This document shows positions 5,937-13,391 of a DNA stretch of 13,461 nt, in pieces (the stretch's first letter is position 1; each line of letters opens with the position of its first letter). This DNA is from an uncultured Chlorobiaceae bacterium (GTDB lineage Bacteria > Bacteroidota > Chlorobiia > Chlorobiales > Chlorobiaceae), in the NCBI GenBank assembly GCA_903904495.1, contig CAIVCU010000286.1, forward strand, positions 1 through 13,461. The letters run 5' to 3'. The notes below the pieces were generated by a model. It had not been told where the DNA came from. It did no database searches and was given only the letters and a program-made list of their open reading frames with translations. A program made the translations under genes and the position numbers.

Positions 5937-8687
5937 TCAGCTTTTCAGTGCTGCTCTTGCTGCAGCAAGACGAGCGATCGGGACTCTGAACGGGCTGCAT
6001 GAAACATAGTTGAGTCCTATCTCGTGGCAGAACTCGACCGTTGACGGATCCCCGCCGTGTTCACCGCAGATGCCGAGCTTAAGGCCCGGTTTGACAGCCC
6101 TGCCCTCTTTTGCAGAAATGCTGATCAGTCGGCCAACACCATCTTTATCAATCGATTCAAACGGGTTACGGGCAAAGATATCCTGCTGCTGGTAAATCGG
6201 CAGGAACTGGCCGGAGTCATCGCGGCTCATACCGAGCGCCATCTGGGTAAGGTCGTTAGTACCATAGCTGAAGAAATCGGCAGCGGTGGCAATCTGGTCG
6301 GAGGTGATGGCGGCACGTGGTACCTCAATCATCGTACCTACCAGGTATTTAACTCCTGTTCCTTGTTCGGCAATGACGCTTCGCGCCGTTTTATGGATGA
6401 TTTCACTGGTTATTTCAAGCTCTTTGACTGTGCTGACCAGTGGCACCATGATTTCAGGAACCACTTCAAGACCTTCCTTTTTAAGCCTGCAGGCGGCTTC
6501 GATAATTGCCCGTACCTGCATGACTGTTATTTCAGGGTGAAGGATCCCGAGGCGACAGCCGCGGAGACCAAGCATGGGATTGAATTCATGCAGATCGTTG
6601 ATAAGTCCTTTAACCTCTTCGAAGGATCTGTGCATCTTGCCTGCAAGGGTTTTGATTTCACTGTCGGTGTGCGGCAGGAACTCATGCAGCGGAGGGTCAA
6701 GAAGTCTGATAGTTACAGGACGGGAGCCCATGGCTTTGAAAAGTCCGTAGAAGTCATCCCTCTGATAGGGGAGAAGTTTTTCAAGAGCTTTTTTGCGCCC
6801 TTCGATATCGTCTGCTAAAATCATTTCGCGCATAGCGTCAATACGCTCTCCACCGAAGAACATGTGTTCGGTACGGCAGAGGCCTATGCCTTCGGCGCCG
6901 AATGTAATGGCGATTTCAGCCTGATCAGGCTGATCTGCATTGGTACGGATGTTGAGCTTGCGGTATTTATCGGCCCATTCCATAAGCTGTTTGTAGATAG
7001 GCCAGGTCGGTGCATCTTCAGGTTTGAGGGTTTTATCGACAAGGACTTCAATGATTTCGGAGTTTTTGGTAGCTACTTTTCCGGCAATCACCTCACCTGT
7101 GCTGCCATCGATAGAGATATAATCGCCTTCGGAGAGCACCGTGCTGTTGCCGTGAACCCGCATCTCTCCTTTTTGATAGTCGATATTAAGCGCACCGCAT
7201 CCTACAACGCAGACCTTGCCCATCTGACGTGCGACCAGGGCGGCATGGGAGGTCATTCCGCCACGTTCAGTCAGTATCCCTTCAGAGGCGTTCATGCCTT
7301 TGATATCTTCGGGAGAGGTTTCGATACGGACAAGAATGACGGCTTCACCTCGTTTTCCGGCCTCATAAGCATCAACGGAATTAAAATAGATTTTTCCGGT
7401 TGCAGCGCCAGGGCCTGCATTAAGGCCTGTTGCAAGGAGTCTGCCTTCTGAAATAGCAGCCTGTTTTTCCTTTAAGTCGAAGATGGGCCTGAGCAGCTGG
7501 TTGAGCTGTTCGGGTTCGATGCGTAGCAGAGCCTCTTTTTCATCAATGAGCTTCTCATTATACATGTCATAGGCAATTTTGACCGCAGCCATTCCGGTTC
7601 TTTTGCCAACTCTGCACTGCAGCATGAAAAGCTTGTTGTTCTCAATGGTGAACTCGATGTCCATCATGTCATGGTAGTGGTGTTCGAGAATCGAACGGAT
7701 CTCTTCGAGCTGGTTATAGATATCGGGGTTTTCAGCTTTGAGCTGTTCTATTTTAAGGGGAGTTCTTGTACCTGCAACAACATCTTCGCCCTGGGCGTTC
7801 ATAAGAAACTCGCCATAGAAGATATTCTCGCCGGTAGCGGCATCGCGGGTGAATGCTACGCCGGTTCCGCAATCTTCGCCCATGTTGCCGAAGACCATGG
7901 CTTGGACGTTGCAGGCTGTACCCCAGTATCCGGGAATGTGATTAAGCTTGCGGTAGACAATTGCCCGTTCGTTATTCCAGCTGTTGAAGACGGCGCCGAT
8001 TGCCCCGATGAGCTGTTCGTTGGGATCTTCAGGAAAAACTTTTCCGGTTTTCTCAAGTATGGCAGCTTTGTATTTGGCAACGATATCCTGAAGGTCTTCA
8101 ACCTCAAATTCGGTGTCGAGCGTTATACCAAGTTCGTGTTTTTTATCTTCAAGTATTTTTTCGAAGGGATCAATCTGTTTTTTATCGGTGGGTTTGAGAT
8201 CAAGGACAACATCACCGTACATCTGCACAAAACGGCGGTAGCAGTCCCAGGCGAATCGGGGGTTCCCTGATTTTCTGGCGAGACCATCTACAGTTTTTTC
8301 ATTCAAACCAAGATTGAGAATAGTATCCATCATACCAGGCATCGAGGCTCTTGCTCCTGACCGGACTGAGACAAGCAATGGGTTTTCGGGATCACCAAAT
8401 TTTTTCCCTAAAACATCTTCAATTTTGTGGAGGGCATTGGGGATATCCTGTTCAAAAAGATTTTTAGGGTAGTTTTTCTGATTGTCGTAGTAGTGTGTAC
8501 AGACTTCAGTTGAAATGGTGAATCCTGGAGGAACCGGCAGGCCGATGTTTGCCATTTCGGCAAGGTTGGCACCCTTGCCTCCAAGCAGGTTTTTCATGGA
8601 TGCATCACCTTCAGAAGACCCTCCGGAGAAACTGTAAATGTACTGTTTGCGGGAAGCTCTTTCGTTGGAAATCTCGGATTTTGACAT
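5937..8687 (-). CDS. ppdK: Pyruvate, phosphate dikinase
   Basis: PPDK interconverts pyruvate, ATP and phosphate with phosphoenolpyruvate, AMP and pyrophosphate in the cytoplasm. In autotrophs using the reductive TCA cycle it turns pyruvate into PEP for carbon assimilation. The 916-residue protein is full length. The N-terminal ATP-grasp domain has GGKGANLAEMANIGLPVPPGF from 36 and RSGARASMPGMMDTILNLG from 109. The swivelling phosphohistidine domain has GGMTSHAALVAR with catalytic H481 and T479 two residues before it, the usual regulatory position. The C-terminal PEP/pyruvate barrel has FGAEGIGLCRTEHMFF from 596, GTMIEVPRAA from 784, SYGTNDLTQMALGMSRDD from 807 and CGEHGGDP with the acid/base cysteine C874. 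No PPDK regulatory kinase gene is adjacent. It is transcribed alone, diverging from the ABC permease, and its 3' side is closed by the strong hairpin at 5875-5910. Confidence 0.98.
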   Translation of the reverse strand: MSKSEISNERASRKQYIYSFSGGSSEGDASMKNLLGGKGANLAEMANIGLPVPPGFTISTEVCTHYYDNQKNYPKNLFEQDIPNALHKIEDVLGKKFGDPENPLLVSVRSGARASMPGMMDTILNLGLNEKTVDGLARKSGNPRFAWDCYRRFVQMYGDVVLDLKPTDKKQIDPFEKILEDKKHELGITLDTEFEVEDLQDIVAKYKAAILEKTGKVFPEDPNEQLIGAIGAVFNSWNNERAIVYRKLNHIPGYWGTACNVQAMVFGNMGEDCGTGVAFTRDAATGENIFYGEFLMNAQGEDVVAGTRTPLKIEQLKAENPDIYNQLEEIRSILEHHYHDMMDIEFTIENNKLFMLQCRVGKRTGMAAVKIAYDMYNEKLIDEKEALLRIEPEQLNQLLRPIFDLKEKQAAISEGRLLATGLNAGPGAATGKIYFNSVDAYEAGKRGEAVILVRIETSPEDIKGMNASEGILTERGGMTSHAALVARQMGKVCVVGCGALNIDYQKGEMRVHGNSTVLSEGDYISIDGSTGEVIAGKVATKNSEIIEVLVDKTLKPEDAPTWPIYKQLMEWADKYRKLNIRTNADQPDQAEIAITFGAEGIGLCRTEHMFFGGERIDAMREMILADDIEGRKKALEKLLPYQRDDFYGLFKAMGSRPVTIRLLDPPLHEFLPHTDSEIKTLAGKMHRSFEEVKGLINDLHEFNPMLGLRGCRLGILHPEITVMQVRAIIEAACRLKKEGLEVVPEIMVPLVSTVKELEITSEIIHKTARSVIAEQGTGVKYLVGTMIEVPRAAITSDQIATAADFFSYGTNDLTQMALGMSRDDSGQFLPIYQQQDIFARNPFESIDKDGVGRLISISAKEGRAVKPGLKLGICGEHGGDPSTVEFCHEIGLNYVSCSPFRVPIARLAAARAALKS

Positions 8688-8747
8688 GATTTTAAGCAGT
8701 AATTATTTTACTTTGCAAGATAAAAAACATGAGTGGCGGCGAAAAAA

Positions 8748-8814
8748 CAGGTAGAGTTTATTACTTTTATTCGAATGGAAATTTAATAAAAAAACCGGCT
8801 GTAAAAACTACCTG
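8748..8814. promoter_or_regulatory. Nested dyad symmetry in the ppdK/permease divergent spacer
   Basis: The 152-base spacer between ppdK and the permease holds three nested inverted repeats. CAGGTAG (8748-8754) pairs with CTACCTG (8808-8814), TTTATTA (8757-8763) pairs with TAATAAA (8784-8790), and the centre holds the 8-bp palindrome ATTCGAAT (8769-8776). The two inner symmetries share nearly the same centre. As RNA this would be a long hairpin in the permease leader; as DNA it could be a regulator site for either gene. Function is inferred from position only. Confidence 0.35.
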
Positions 8815-8839
8815 AAAGGATATTTCATACTGATAAATA

Positions 8840-9721
8840 ATGGGAATCGAGCCTGTCGTCATTCTTTTGCAAGTTGTGCGTTTAGCTGTGCCATATACGC
8901 TTACTTCAGTAGGGGCTACTTTTTCGGAGCGGGGTGGTGTTGTTAATCTTGCGCTGGAGGGGATGATTCTCATTGGAGCTTTCGGTGCGGCTTTTGGTCA
9001 ATATCAGACAGGATCGGCGGTGGCAGGGGTACTTCTGGCCCTGCTTTGTGGTCTTTGTGTGGCATTGCTTTTTGCATTCATTACGGTCACCCTCAAGGCC
9101 GATCAGATTGTTGCAGGTATTTCCATTAATATTCTTGTCATGGGCGCTACCCGTTTCGGGCTTAGCCTCTTGTTTGGAAGTTCAATGAACTCAGAACGCA
9201 TTGCAGGGATAGATGTTCCTTTTCTTTTTATGGATCCCTTGTTTTATGTGGCAGTTTTTTCAGTTGCTGCCGGTCAGTTTCTGCTTTTTAAGACTCCTTA
9301 CGGGCTGAGGCTCCGGGCAACAGGTGAAAGTGCTGAAACTGCCGACAGTGCCGGTATCAATGTTGATCGTATGCGGTACTCAGGTGTGCTGATATCCGGT
9401 GCGCTGGCCGCACTTGCCGGAGCTTTTCTTGTTTTTCAGCAGCATACTTTTACAGATAATATGTCGGCTGGTCGTGGGTATATCGCACTTGCAGCTATGA
9501 TTATCGGGAAATGGACTCCGGCGGGAGCTGCTCTTGCGAGCCTTATGTTTGCCGCCACGGAATCCATGGAAATCTGGCTCCAGTCGGGATTAATTCCTTC
9601 ACAACTGGTGCAGTCACTACCCTATGTCATTACTCTTTTTGTGCTTGCAGGCTTTGTCGGCAGGGCTTCCGCTCCCAGGGAAGCGGGGATTCCGTTTGAA
9701 AAAAACCGTAAGTCAGAGTAA
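8840..9721 (+). CDS. ABC transporter permease, RbsC/YufQ type (sugar or nucleoside uptake)
   Basis: This 293-residue inner-membrane protein belongs to the BPD_transp_2 family of permeases. The N-terminal TLTSVGATFSERGGVVNLAL stretch (20-39), followed by EGMILIGAFGAAFG, and the late loop SAGRGYIALAAMIIGKW are typical of the second permease of nucleoside/simple-sugar importers that work with a BMP-type lipoprotein. Eight to ten hydrophobic segments fill the protein. Such importers need a duplicated ATPase, a partner permease and a binding lipoprotein; none of these is in the window. An in-frame stop at 8834-8836 rules out an earlier start, yet the only ribosome-site-like AAAGGA (8816-8820) is about 19 bases away, farther than usual. 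Its stop overlaps the end of convergent elbB by 9 bases. Confidence 0.88.
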   Translation: MGIEPVVILLQVVRLAVPYTLTSVGATFSERGGVVNLALEGMILIGAFGAAFGQYQTGSAVAGVLLALLCGLCVALLFAFITVTLKADQIVAGISINILVMGATRFGLSLLFGSSMNSERIAGIDVPFLFMDPLFYVAVFSVAAGQFLLFKTPYGLRLRATGESAETADSAGINVDRMRYSGVLISGALAALAGAFLVFQQHTFTDNMSAGRGYIALAAMIIGKWTPAGAALASLMFAATESMEIWLQSGLIPSQLVQSLPYVITLFVLAGFVGRASAPREAGIPFEKNRKSE

Positions 9722-10369
9722 CGCGAGTATGTCAGCAACCAGTTTTTCTATACCTTTGGCAACTTCTCCTATTGTTGGTCCGAGCATATAGGCCGGTGTG
9801 CTGACAATTTTCCCTTTTTTGCTGATAACAGTATTCCAGACCTGGCAGTCGATGTGCCGGGCGCCCATAGCTTCGATGTGTGCGGATGTTTCTGGGTCGT
9901 TGCCGATTGTCAGTTCGATGTGTTCGTGACCAAGTACTTTTGCCGCGATAGCAGGTGAGATGCAGATGAAGCCAAGGGGCTTATCTCTGTTATAGAATAA
10001 TTGGAGTGCCATTGCAACCTCTTCATTGACGTTGCATTCGGTTTCCTTGAAGGCATAATTGCTGAGGTTTTTTGCTACTCCGTATCCTCCGGGCATAATG
10101 AGGGCATCGAGTGCAATGGTGTTGATCTCTTTGAGATTATGGATTGAACCCCGGGCAATTCGTGCCGATTCGACAAGGACATTACGGGACTCGTTTATCA
10201 TTTCCAGATCGGTGTAATGATTGATCACATCGTGCTGCATGATGTCCGGCGCAAGACAAACAGCTTCTACGCCGGCTTTATCGAGCGCAAGAAGGGTCAG
10301 GACGGCTTCCTGGATTTCCGATCCGTCAAGAAAACCGCATCCCGAAAGAAGAACGCCAATTTTTTTCAT
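9713..10369 (-). CDS. elbB: ElbB-type DJ-1/PfpI-family glyoxalase-like protein
   Basis: The product aligns throughout with E. coli ElbB, a DJ-1/PfpI-superfamily protein linked to isoprenoid synthesis and reported to have glyoxalase activity. The N terminus MKKIGVLLSGCGFLDGSEIQ, the LIMPGGYGVAKNLSNYA segment and the nucleophile elbow GFICISPAIA (C136 in this numbering) are the landmarks, and STPAYMLGPTIGEVAKGIEKLV closes the protein. I chose the second ATG (10367-10369), giving 218 residues, because it matches the family N terminus and length (217 in E. coli). An upstream ATG at 10388-10390 would add seven residues and overlap the preceding gene by 13 bases. It lies 8 bases after the methyltransferase-like gene, so the two are probably cotranscribed. 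Confidence 0.9.
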   Translation of the reverse strand: MKKIGVLLSGCGFLDGSEIQEAVLTLLALDKAGVEAVCLAPDIMQHDVINHYTDLEMINESRNVLVESARIARGSIHNLKEINTIALDALIMPGGYGVAKNLSNYAFKETECNVNEEVAMALQLFYNRDKPLGFICISPAIAAKVLGHEHIELTIGNDPETSAHIEAMGARHIDCQVWNTVISKKGKIVSTPAYMLGPTIGEVAKGIEKLVADILALL

Positions 10370-10377
10370 AGTTGTTG

Positions 10378-10884
10378 TCAGTAGATCCATGGAATGAATT
10401 TTTTAACGTGCCGGGTATAGTCGGAATACTCTGGATGGAGTTCGGTCAGCCACACTTCCTCCCATGAAGTTTTGTAACTGAAAAACAGAAACACTATACC
10501 GGTCATGAGAAGATGGGAAAAGCTTATCTGAAAAACTGCCCATCCAAAAGCTGAAACAATGAGACTGCTGTAAAGAGGGTGGCGCACCAGGGCATAAATT
10601 CCTGTGGTAACGAGTTGATTGTGATCGACCGGATAGGGAAGAGGTGTCAGAAAGTGTTTGATCTGGAACAATCCGAGTGTTCCAAAAAGGAACGCGGTTA
10701 CCCAGCACACAGTGAGCATTGTCCATCTCATGAAGGTCAGCGTTTTGATGAGCTTGAAACCCGAATATGAGGGGTAGACCGGGAGAAGTAAAAAGGTTAA
10801 CAGGAGCACAAACTGAAGAACGACGAGGTATTCTCCCTTTTTACCCCAGGGTAATTTACTTTTTCGGGAGGGTTCAGTATTCAT
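10378..10884 (-). CDS. Isoprenylcysteine carboxyl methyltransferase/PEMT-like integral membrane methyltransferase
   Basis: This 168-residue membrane protein has about four or five hydrophobic segments. It carries the ICMT/phospholipid-methyltransferase hallmark GIYALVRHPLYSS (95-107), which binds the S-adenosylmethionine carboxylate region. A paired glutamate follows the last segment (E142-E143), and the C-terminal HPEYSDYTRHVKKFIPWIY shows the usual E..Y..Y...V..F.P pattern. Bacterial members methylate lipids or other small hydrophobic acceptors; the real substrate here is unknown, and prenylated-protein methylation is unlikely in bacteria. It is first in a minus-strand pair with elbB, which might hint at isoprenoid-linked chemistry, but that is inference. 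A 101-base spacer separates it from the divergent hydrolase. Confidence 0.82.
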   Translation of the reverse strand: MNTEPSRKSKLPWGKKGEYLVVLQFVLLLTFLLLPVYPSYSGFKLIKTLTFMRWTMLTVCWVTAFLFGTLGLFQIKHFLTPLPYPVDHNQLVTTGIYALVRHPLYSSLIVSAFGWAVFQISFSHLLMTGIVFLFFSYKTSWEEVWLTELHPEYSDYTRHVKKFIPWIY

Positions 10885-10985
10885 AGATTGCTCGTAAACA
10901 CGTATCTTGAAAGCTACAATAATGTTGTTTTTCTGTTGTTAAAACACTACTTCAATCTAATTATTTTTTCATTGAGGATATTGAT
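10885..10985. promoter_or_regulatory. Divergent promoter region
   Basis: This 101-base AT-rich spacer must hold promoters for both the methyltransferase-like gene and the hydrolase. Rightward, TTGTTA (10936-10941) and TAATTA (10958-10963) with 16 bases between form a modest sigma-70-like pair. Leftward, a TTTAAC/TATTGT pair can be read, which is equally weak. TGAGGA (10973-10978) is a good ribosome site seven bases before the hydrolase ATG. Confidence 0.35.
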
Positions 10986-11528
10986 ATGATTACTTCCAAA
11001 GGAACACTTCTCTTGATTATTGATGTGCAGGGCAGGTTGGCTCAGGGTGTTTTTCAGTCTGTCGTTCTGGAAAAGAATATCAGTAAGCTGATCAGGGCAT
11101 GTTCAATTCTTGAGGTGCCGGTTTTGGTTACAGAACAGTACCCGAAAGGTTTGGGACATACCATTGACTCCTTGAAGGAGCTGTTGCCCGATAATGTTCC
11201 TGTTGAAAAACTTTCATTCAGTTGTTGTGGAAACGAGGAGTTCATGAAGCAGCTTCGTTCATTCAAAAGAAATGATATTCTGGTCGCTGGGATTGAAACC
11301 CATGTTTGCGTCTACCAGACAGCTGTGGATCTGGTTGAGTTCGGATACAATGTTCATCTGGTGACCGATGCTGTTTCGTCCAGAACCGAAGAGAACAAAT
11401 TGCTTGGGATCCGGTGTATTGAAAAAGCAGGGGCATCCCTGACCAGTACCGAAATGGCTGTTTTTGAAATATTGCATGTTGCCGAAGGTGAGAGGTTTAA
11501 AGCAATTTCAAAAATCATCAAGGAATAA
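10986..11528 (+). CDS. Isochorismatase-like cysteine hydrolase, ISOC2/YcaC type
   Basis: This 180-residue cytoplasmic protein is a member of the isochorismatase-like cysteine hydrolase family. The expected triad is D13 in LLIIDVQG, K75 in PVEKLSFSCCGN and C108 in GIETHVCVYQTA. The motif TEQYPKGLG (49-57) and DAVSSRTEENK (128-138) place it near the ISOC1/ISOC2 branch rather than with true isochorismatases or nicotinamidases. The substrate of this branch is not well defined. It is a single gene with a good TGAGGA ribosome site, diverging from the ICMT-like gene and converging on lpxK. No siderophore or nicotinamide genes are nearby to suggest a pathway. Confidence 0.9.
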   Translation: MITSKGTLLLIIDVQGRLAQGVFQSVVLEKNISKLIRACSILEVPVLVTEQYPKGLGHTIDSLKELLPDNVPVEKLSFSCCGNEEFMKQLRSFKRNDILVAGIETHVCVYQTAVDLVEFGYNVHLVTDAVSSRTEENKLLGIRCIEKAGASLTSTEMAVFEILHVAEGERFKAISKIIKE

Positions 11529-11588
11529 CGGTCGGGCATTGTTGTTGAAACAGAAGCCCTCCTCTTTAATAATCCGGTTATTTTAAGT

Positions 11589-12653
11589 TTATCTGCCGAT
11601 AGCGGTTTTCAGCATGGAGTGCAGTATCTCTTTGCCTTCGAAAATATCTGTTTCGATTTTAAGGTAATAACAGGGTCTTGAGGTAATAATACGGATCAGT
11701 TCCGGACGTCCGAGCATGCGGAAGTAGTCTTTTTCGGTGGTAATCAGGCTCAGTCCCTTTTTTTCAGCTTCCCGACGCACCGCCTGTAGTTTTTTTGCAC
11801 TGAGGTGTTCATGGTCACGGAAAAAACGGTGAGCTGCAACGTTTACCCCCTCTTTTTTGAGACTCTCCAGAAAGTTTTCGGGAGCTGCGATACCGGCAAA
11901 CGCAAGAGCATTAAGGCTTCTGGGCGAAGGCGCTTCATCTGAAGTTGCAAAGGCCCCTGAAAAGCAGATCAACTCTCCGTTTTTTACTCGTGCTTTTACT
12001 ACAGGGAGTCCTGTTTTTTCCACTTCCTTCATGATTAATCCAGCTTTCTTTTCATCGGTAATTTTGTTCAGTATAATCAGATTGGCTCTTGAAAGATTTT
12101 TCAGCGGTTCCCTGAGGCGACCCTCGGGCAGCATTTTTGCTTTTTTAAAAGGTTCTGAAGTATTGATGACAGCGATATCGAGGTTTCTCTGAATCGCACG
12201 ATGCTGGAAAGCATCGTCGAGTATGATAACCCCGGGTAAGCGCTGGGCAAAGCGATTGGCGATATAGGTTACCGCGTCTTTTCGTTTTTCAGAGACTACA
12301 ACTATCGCATCCGGGTTGTTCCATGCGAGCATGGCGGTTTCATCACCAGCTTCTCTGCTGCTCAGTATGATTTTTTGACCATCGGAAACAAGCTGCACAC
12401 CTTTTGACTCACGCTGGTAACCCCTTGATATGATTGCAGGTTTGCAGCCGATCGAGAGATAATATTTGACCACCAGGTCAACGAGAGGAGTCTTTCCTGT
12501 TCCGCCGGCAGAAAGGTTTCCGATTGATACAACAGGAATTGGTGACCGCCATGATTTGAACAGCTTCCGATCGAAAAGTGCATTGCGAAGCTGCGCCACA
12601 GATAGGTAGATCAGTGCAAAAGGCCTGAGAAGAAGAGAAAACGGGTTATGCAT
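11589..12653 (-). CDS. lpxK: Tetraacyldisaccharide 4'-kinase (lipid A 4'-kinase)
   Basis: LpxK phosphorylates the 4' position of the lipid A disaccharide precursor at the inner face of the cytoplasmic membrane. Numbered from the chosen start, an N-terminal membrane-associating helix (about 5-25) precedes the P-loop IGNLSAGGTGKTP (44-56). RGYQR (77-81), GDE (103-105), the DDAFQHR motif (146-152), LPEGRLREP (175-183) and FRDHEHLS (278-285) follow in the family order. I start at the ATG 12651-12653, giving 354 residues, because MHNPFSLLLRP matches the family N terminus. An upstream ATG at 12723-12725 would overlap the preceding gene by 80 bases. The chosen start overlaps that gene's stop by 8 bases, so translational coupling is likely. 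Confidence 0.95.
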   Translation of the reverse strand: MHNPFSLLLRPFALIYLSVAQLRNALFDRKLFKSWRSPIPVVSIGNLSAGGTGKTPLVDLVVKYYLSIGCKPAIISRGYQRESKGVQLVSDGQKIILSSREAGDETAMLAWNNPDAIVVVSEKRKDAVTYIANRFAQRLPGVIILDDAFQHRAIQRNLDIAVINTSEPFKKAKMLPEGRLREPLKNLSRANLIILNKITDEKKAGLIMKEVEKTGLPVVKARVKNGELICFSGAFATSDEAPSPRSLNALAFAGIAAPENFLESLKKEGVNVAAHRFFRDHEHLSAKKLQAVRREAEKKGLSLITTEKDYFRMLGRPELIRIITSRPCYYLKIETDIFEGKEILHSMLKTAIGR

Positions 12654-13263
12654 GGCCGAGACGGTCTGAAAGGTTTGTTGTATAAATGCGCAGTTCTTCT
12701 TCGCTTTCAAATTCAGGCAGTTCAATACTGTGAATCATGACAGTCGCTCTGCTGAATGGTTTCGGGATTTCAAAGTTGTCCCAGCTTTTAAGTTTCCATG
12801 CTTTTTCATAACTGATTTCAGCAAAAATCAGCGGATAGTGGTTACTTGAGGCTATTCGCAAGGTCCCATATTTGAACTGATAGATTGGTCCTCTCGGGCC
12901 GTCAGGTGTAAGAACGATAATATTTTCTTTTTGGAGTGTTTTTTGCATGGCATCTTTGACCTCATCACCTCCTCTGGAGCTTGAGCCCCGGATAAGTGTA
13001 AAATCAAGTTGCTCAAGAGTGTCGGAAAGAATACGTCCATCTTTAGAAAGGCTTACGACGGCAACTATTTTTTTTGCAGGAAAGAGTGCCTTGGCAAGAA
13101 GCCAGCCGGTAACCATTTTACCATGCCAGAAGGTGAATATGGCACCTTTGTCGGCAAACTGCTTATTCCAGGATGAGGGTGTCAATGATATCCTGAGGCT
13201 TGCATAGAGAAGCTTCAGAGTAAAGGGAAGAATATGGCGGGAAATCAGTGGTGAAATGGCCAT
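12646..13263 (-). CDS. DUF374-family lysophospholipid acyltransferase-like protein
   Basis: The 205-residue protein has the layout of the DUF374 branch of the LPLAT superfamily. A hydrophobic N terminus is followed by FTFWHGKM (43-50) with H47 as the likely catalytic histidine, then VSLSKDGRIL (70-79), FTLIRGSSSRGG (88-99) and the substrate-binding LTPDGPRGP (118-126). Members transfer acyl groups to lipid acceptors at the membrane. Direct overlap with lpxK suggests an acceptor in lipid A or LPS assembly. The exact acceptor is not known and the protein is not a classical LpxL/LpxM. The start ATG is the first in the frame and gives the full motif set; no strong ribosome site precedes it. Confidence 0.85.
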   Translation of the reverse strand: MAISPLISRHILPFTLKLLYASLRISLTPSSWNKQFADKGAIFTFWHGKMVTGWLLAKALFPAKKIVAVVSLSKDGRILSDTLEQLDFTLIRGSSSRGGDEVKDAMQKTLQKENIIVLTPDGPRGPIYQFKYGTLRIASSNHYPLIFAEISYEKAWKLKSWDNFEIPKPFSRATVMIHSIELPEFESEEELRIYTTNLSDRLGHA

Positions 13264-13294
13264 AGAGGTATATCATATTTGCCGGTAGAGGAGC

Positions 13295-13307
13295 CCTGTA
13301 GTACAGG
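13295..13307. promoter_or_regulatory. 13-bp palindrome resembling a GntR-family operator
   Basis: CCTGTAGTACAGG is a perfect palindrome about a central G. Its core GTAGTAC fits the general GntR-family half-site rule of GT(A/C), zero or one base, then (T/G)AC. It lies 32 bases upstream of the acyltransferase-lpxK pair and 85 bases before the right-edge gene. The regulator is not in the window. Confidence 0.35.
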
Positions 13308-13391
13308 AATAAATTTTTTAATTGTTTATTTTAGTGCTCTTGCTTTATATACATGCTGTCAGCCGCAAAGACGGGAGTAATTTAACAAACC

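Noticed and set aside
6057..6818. Long open frame (253 codons) on the + strand opposite ppdK
   Set aside because: It lies wholly antisense to a complete PPDK with all catalytic motifs and has no recognisable family; it is an effect of codon bias. The same applies to the open frames at 6864-7451 and 7671-8270.
11560..11585. AT-rich inverted repeat between the hydrolase and lpxK
   Set aside because: Only five contiguous A/T pairs plus a mismatched extension and no T-run after it; too weak to call a terminator.
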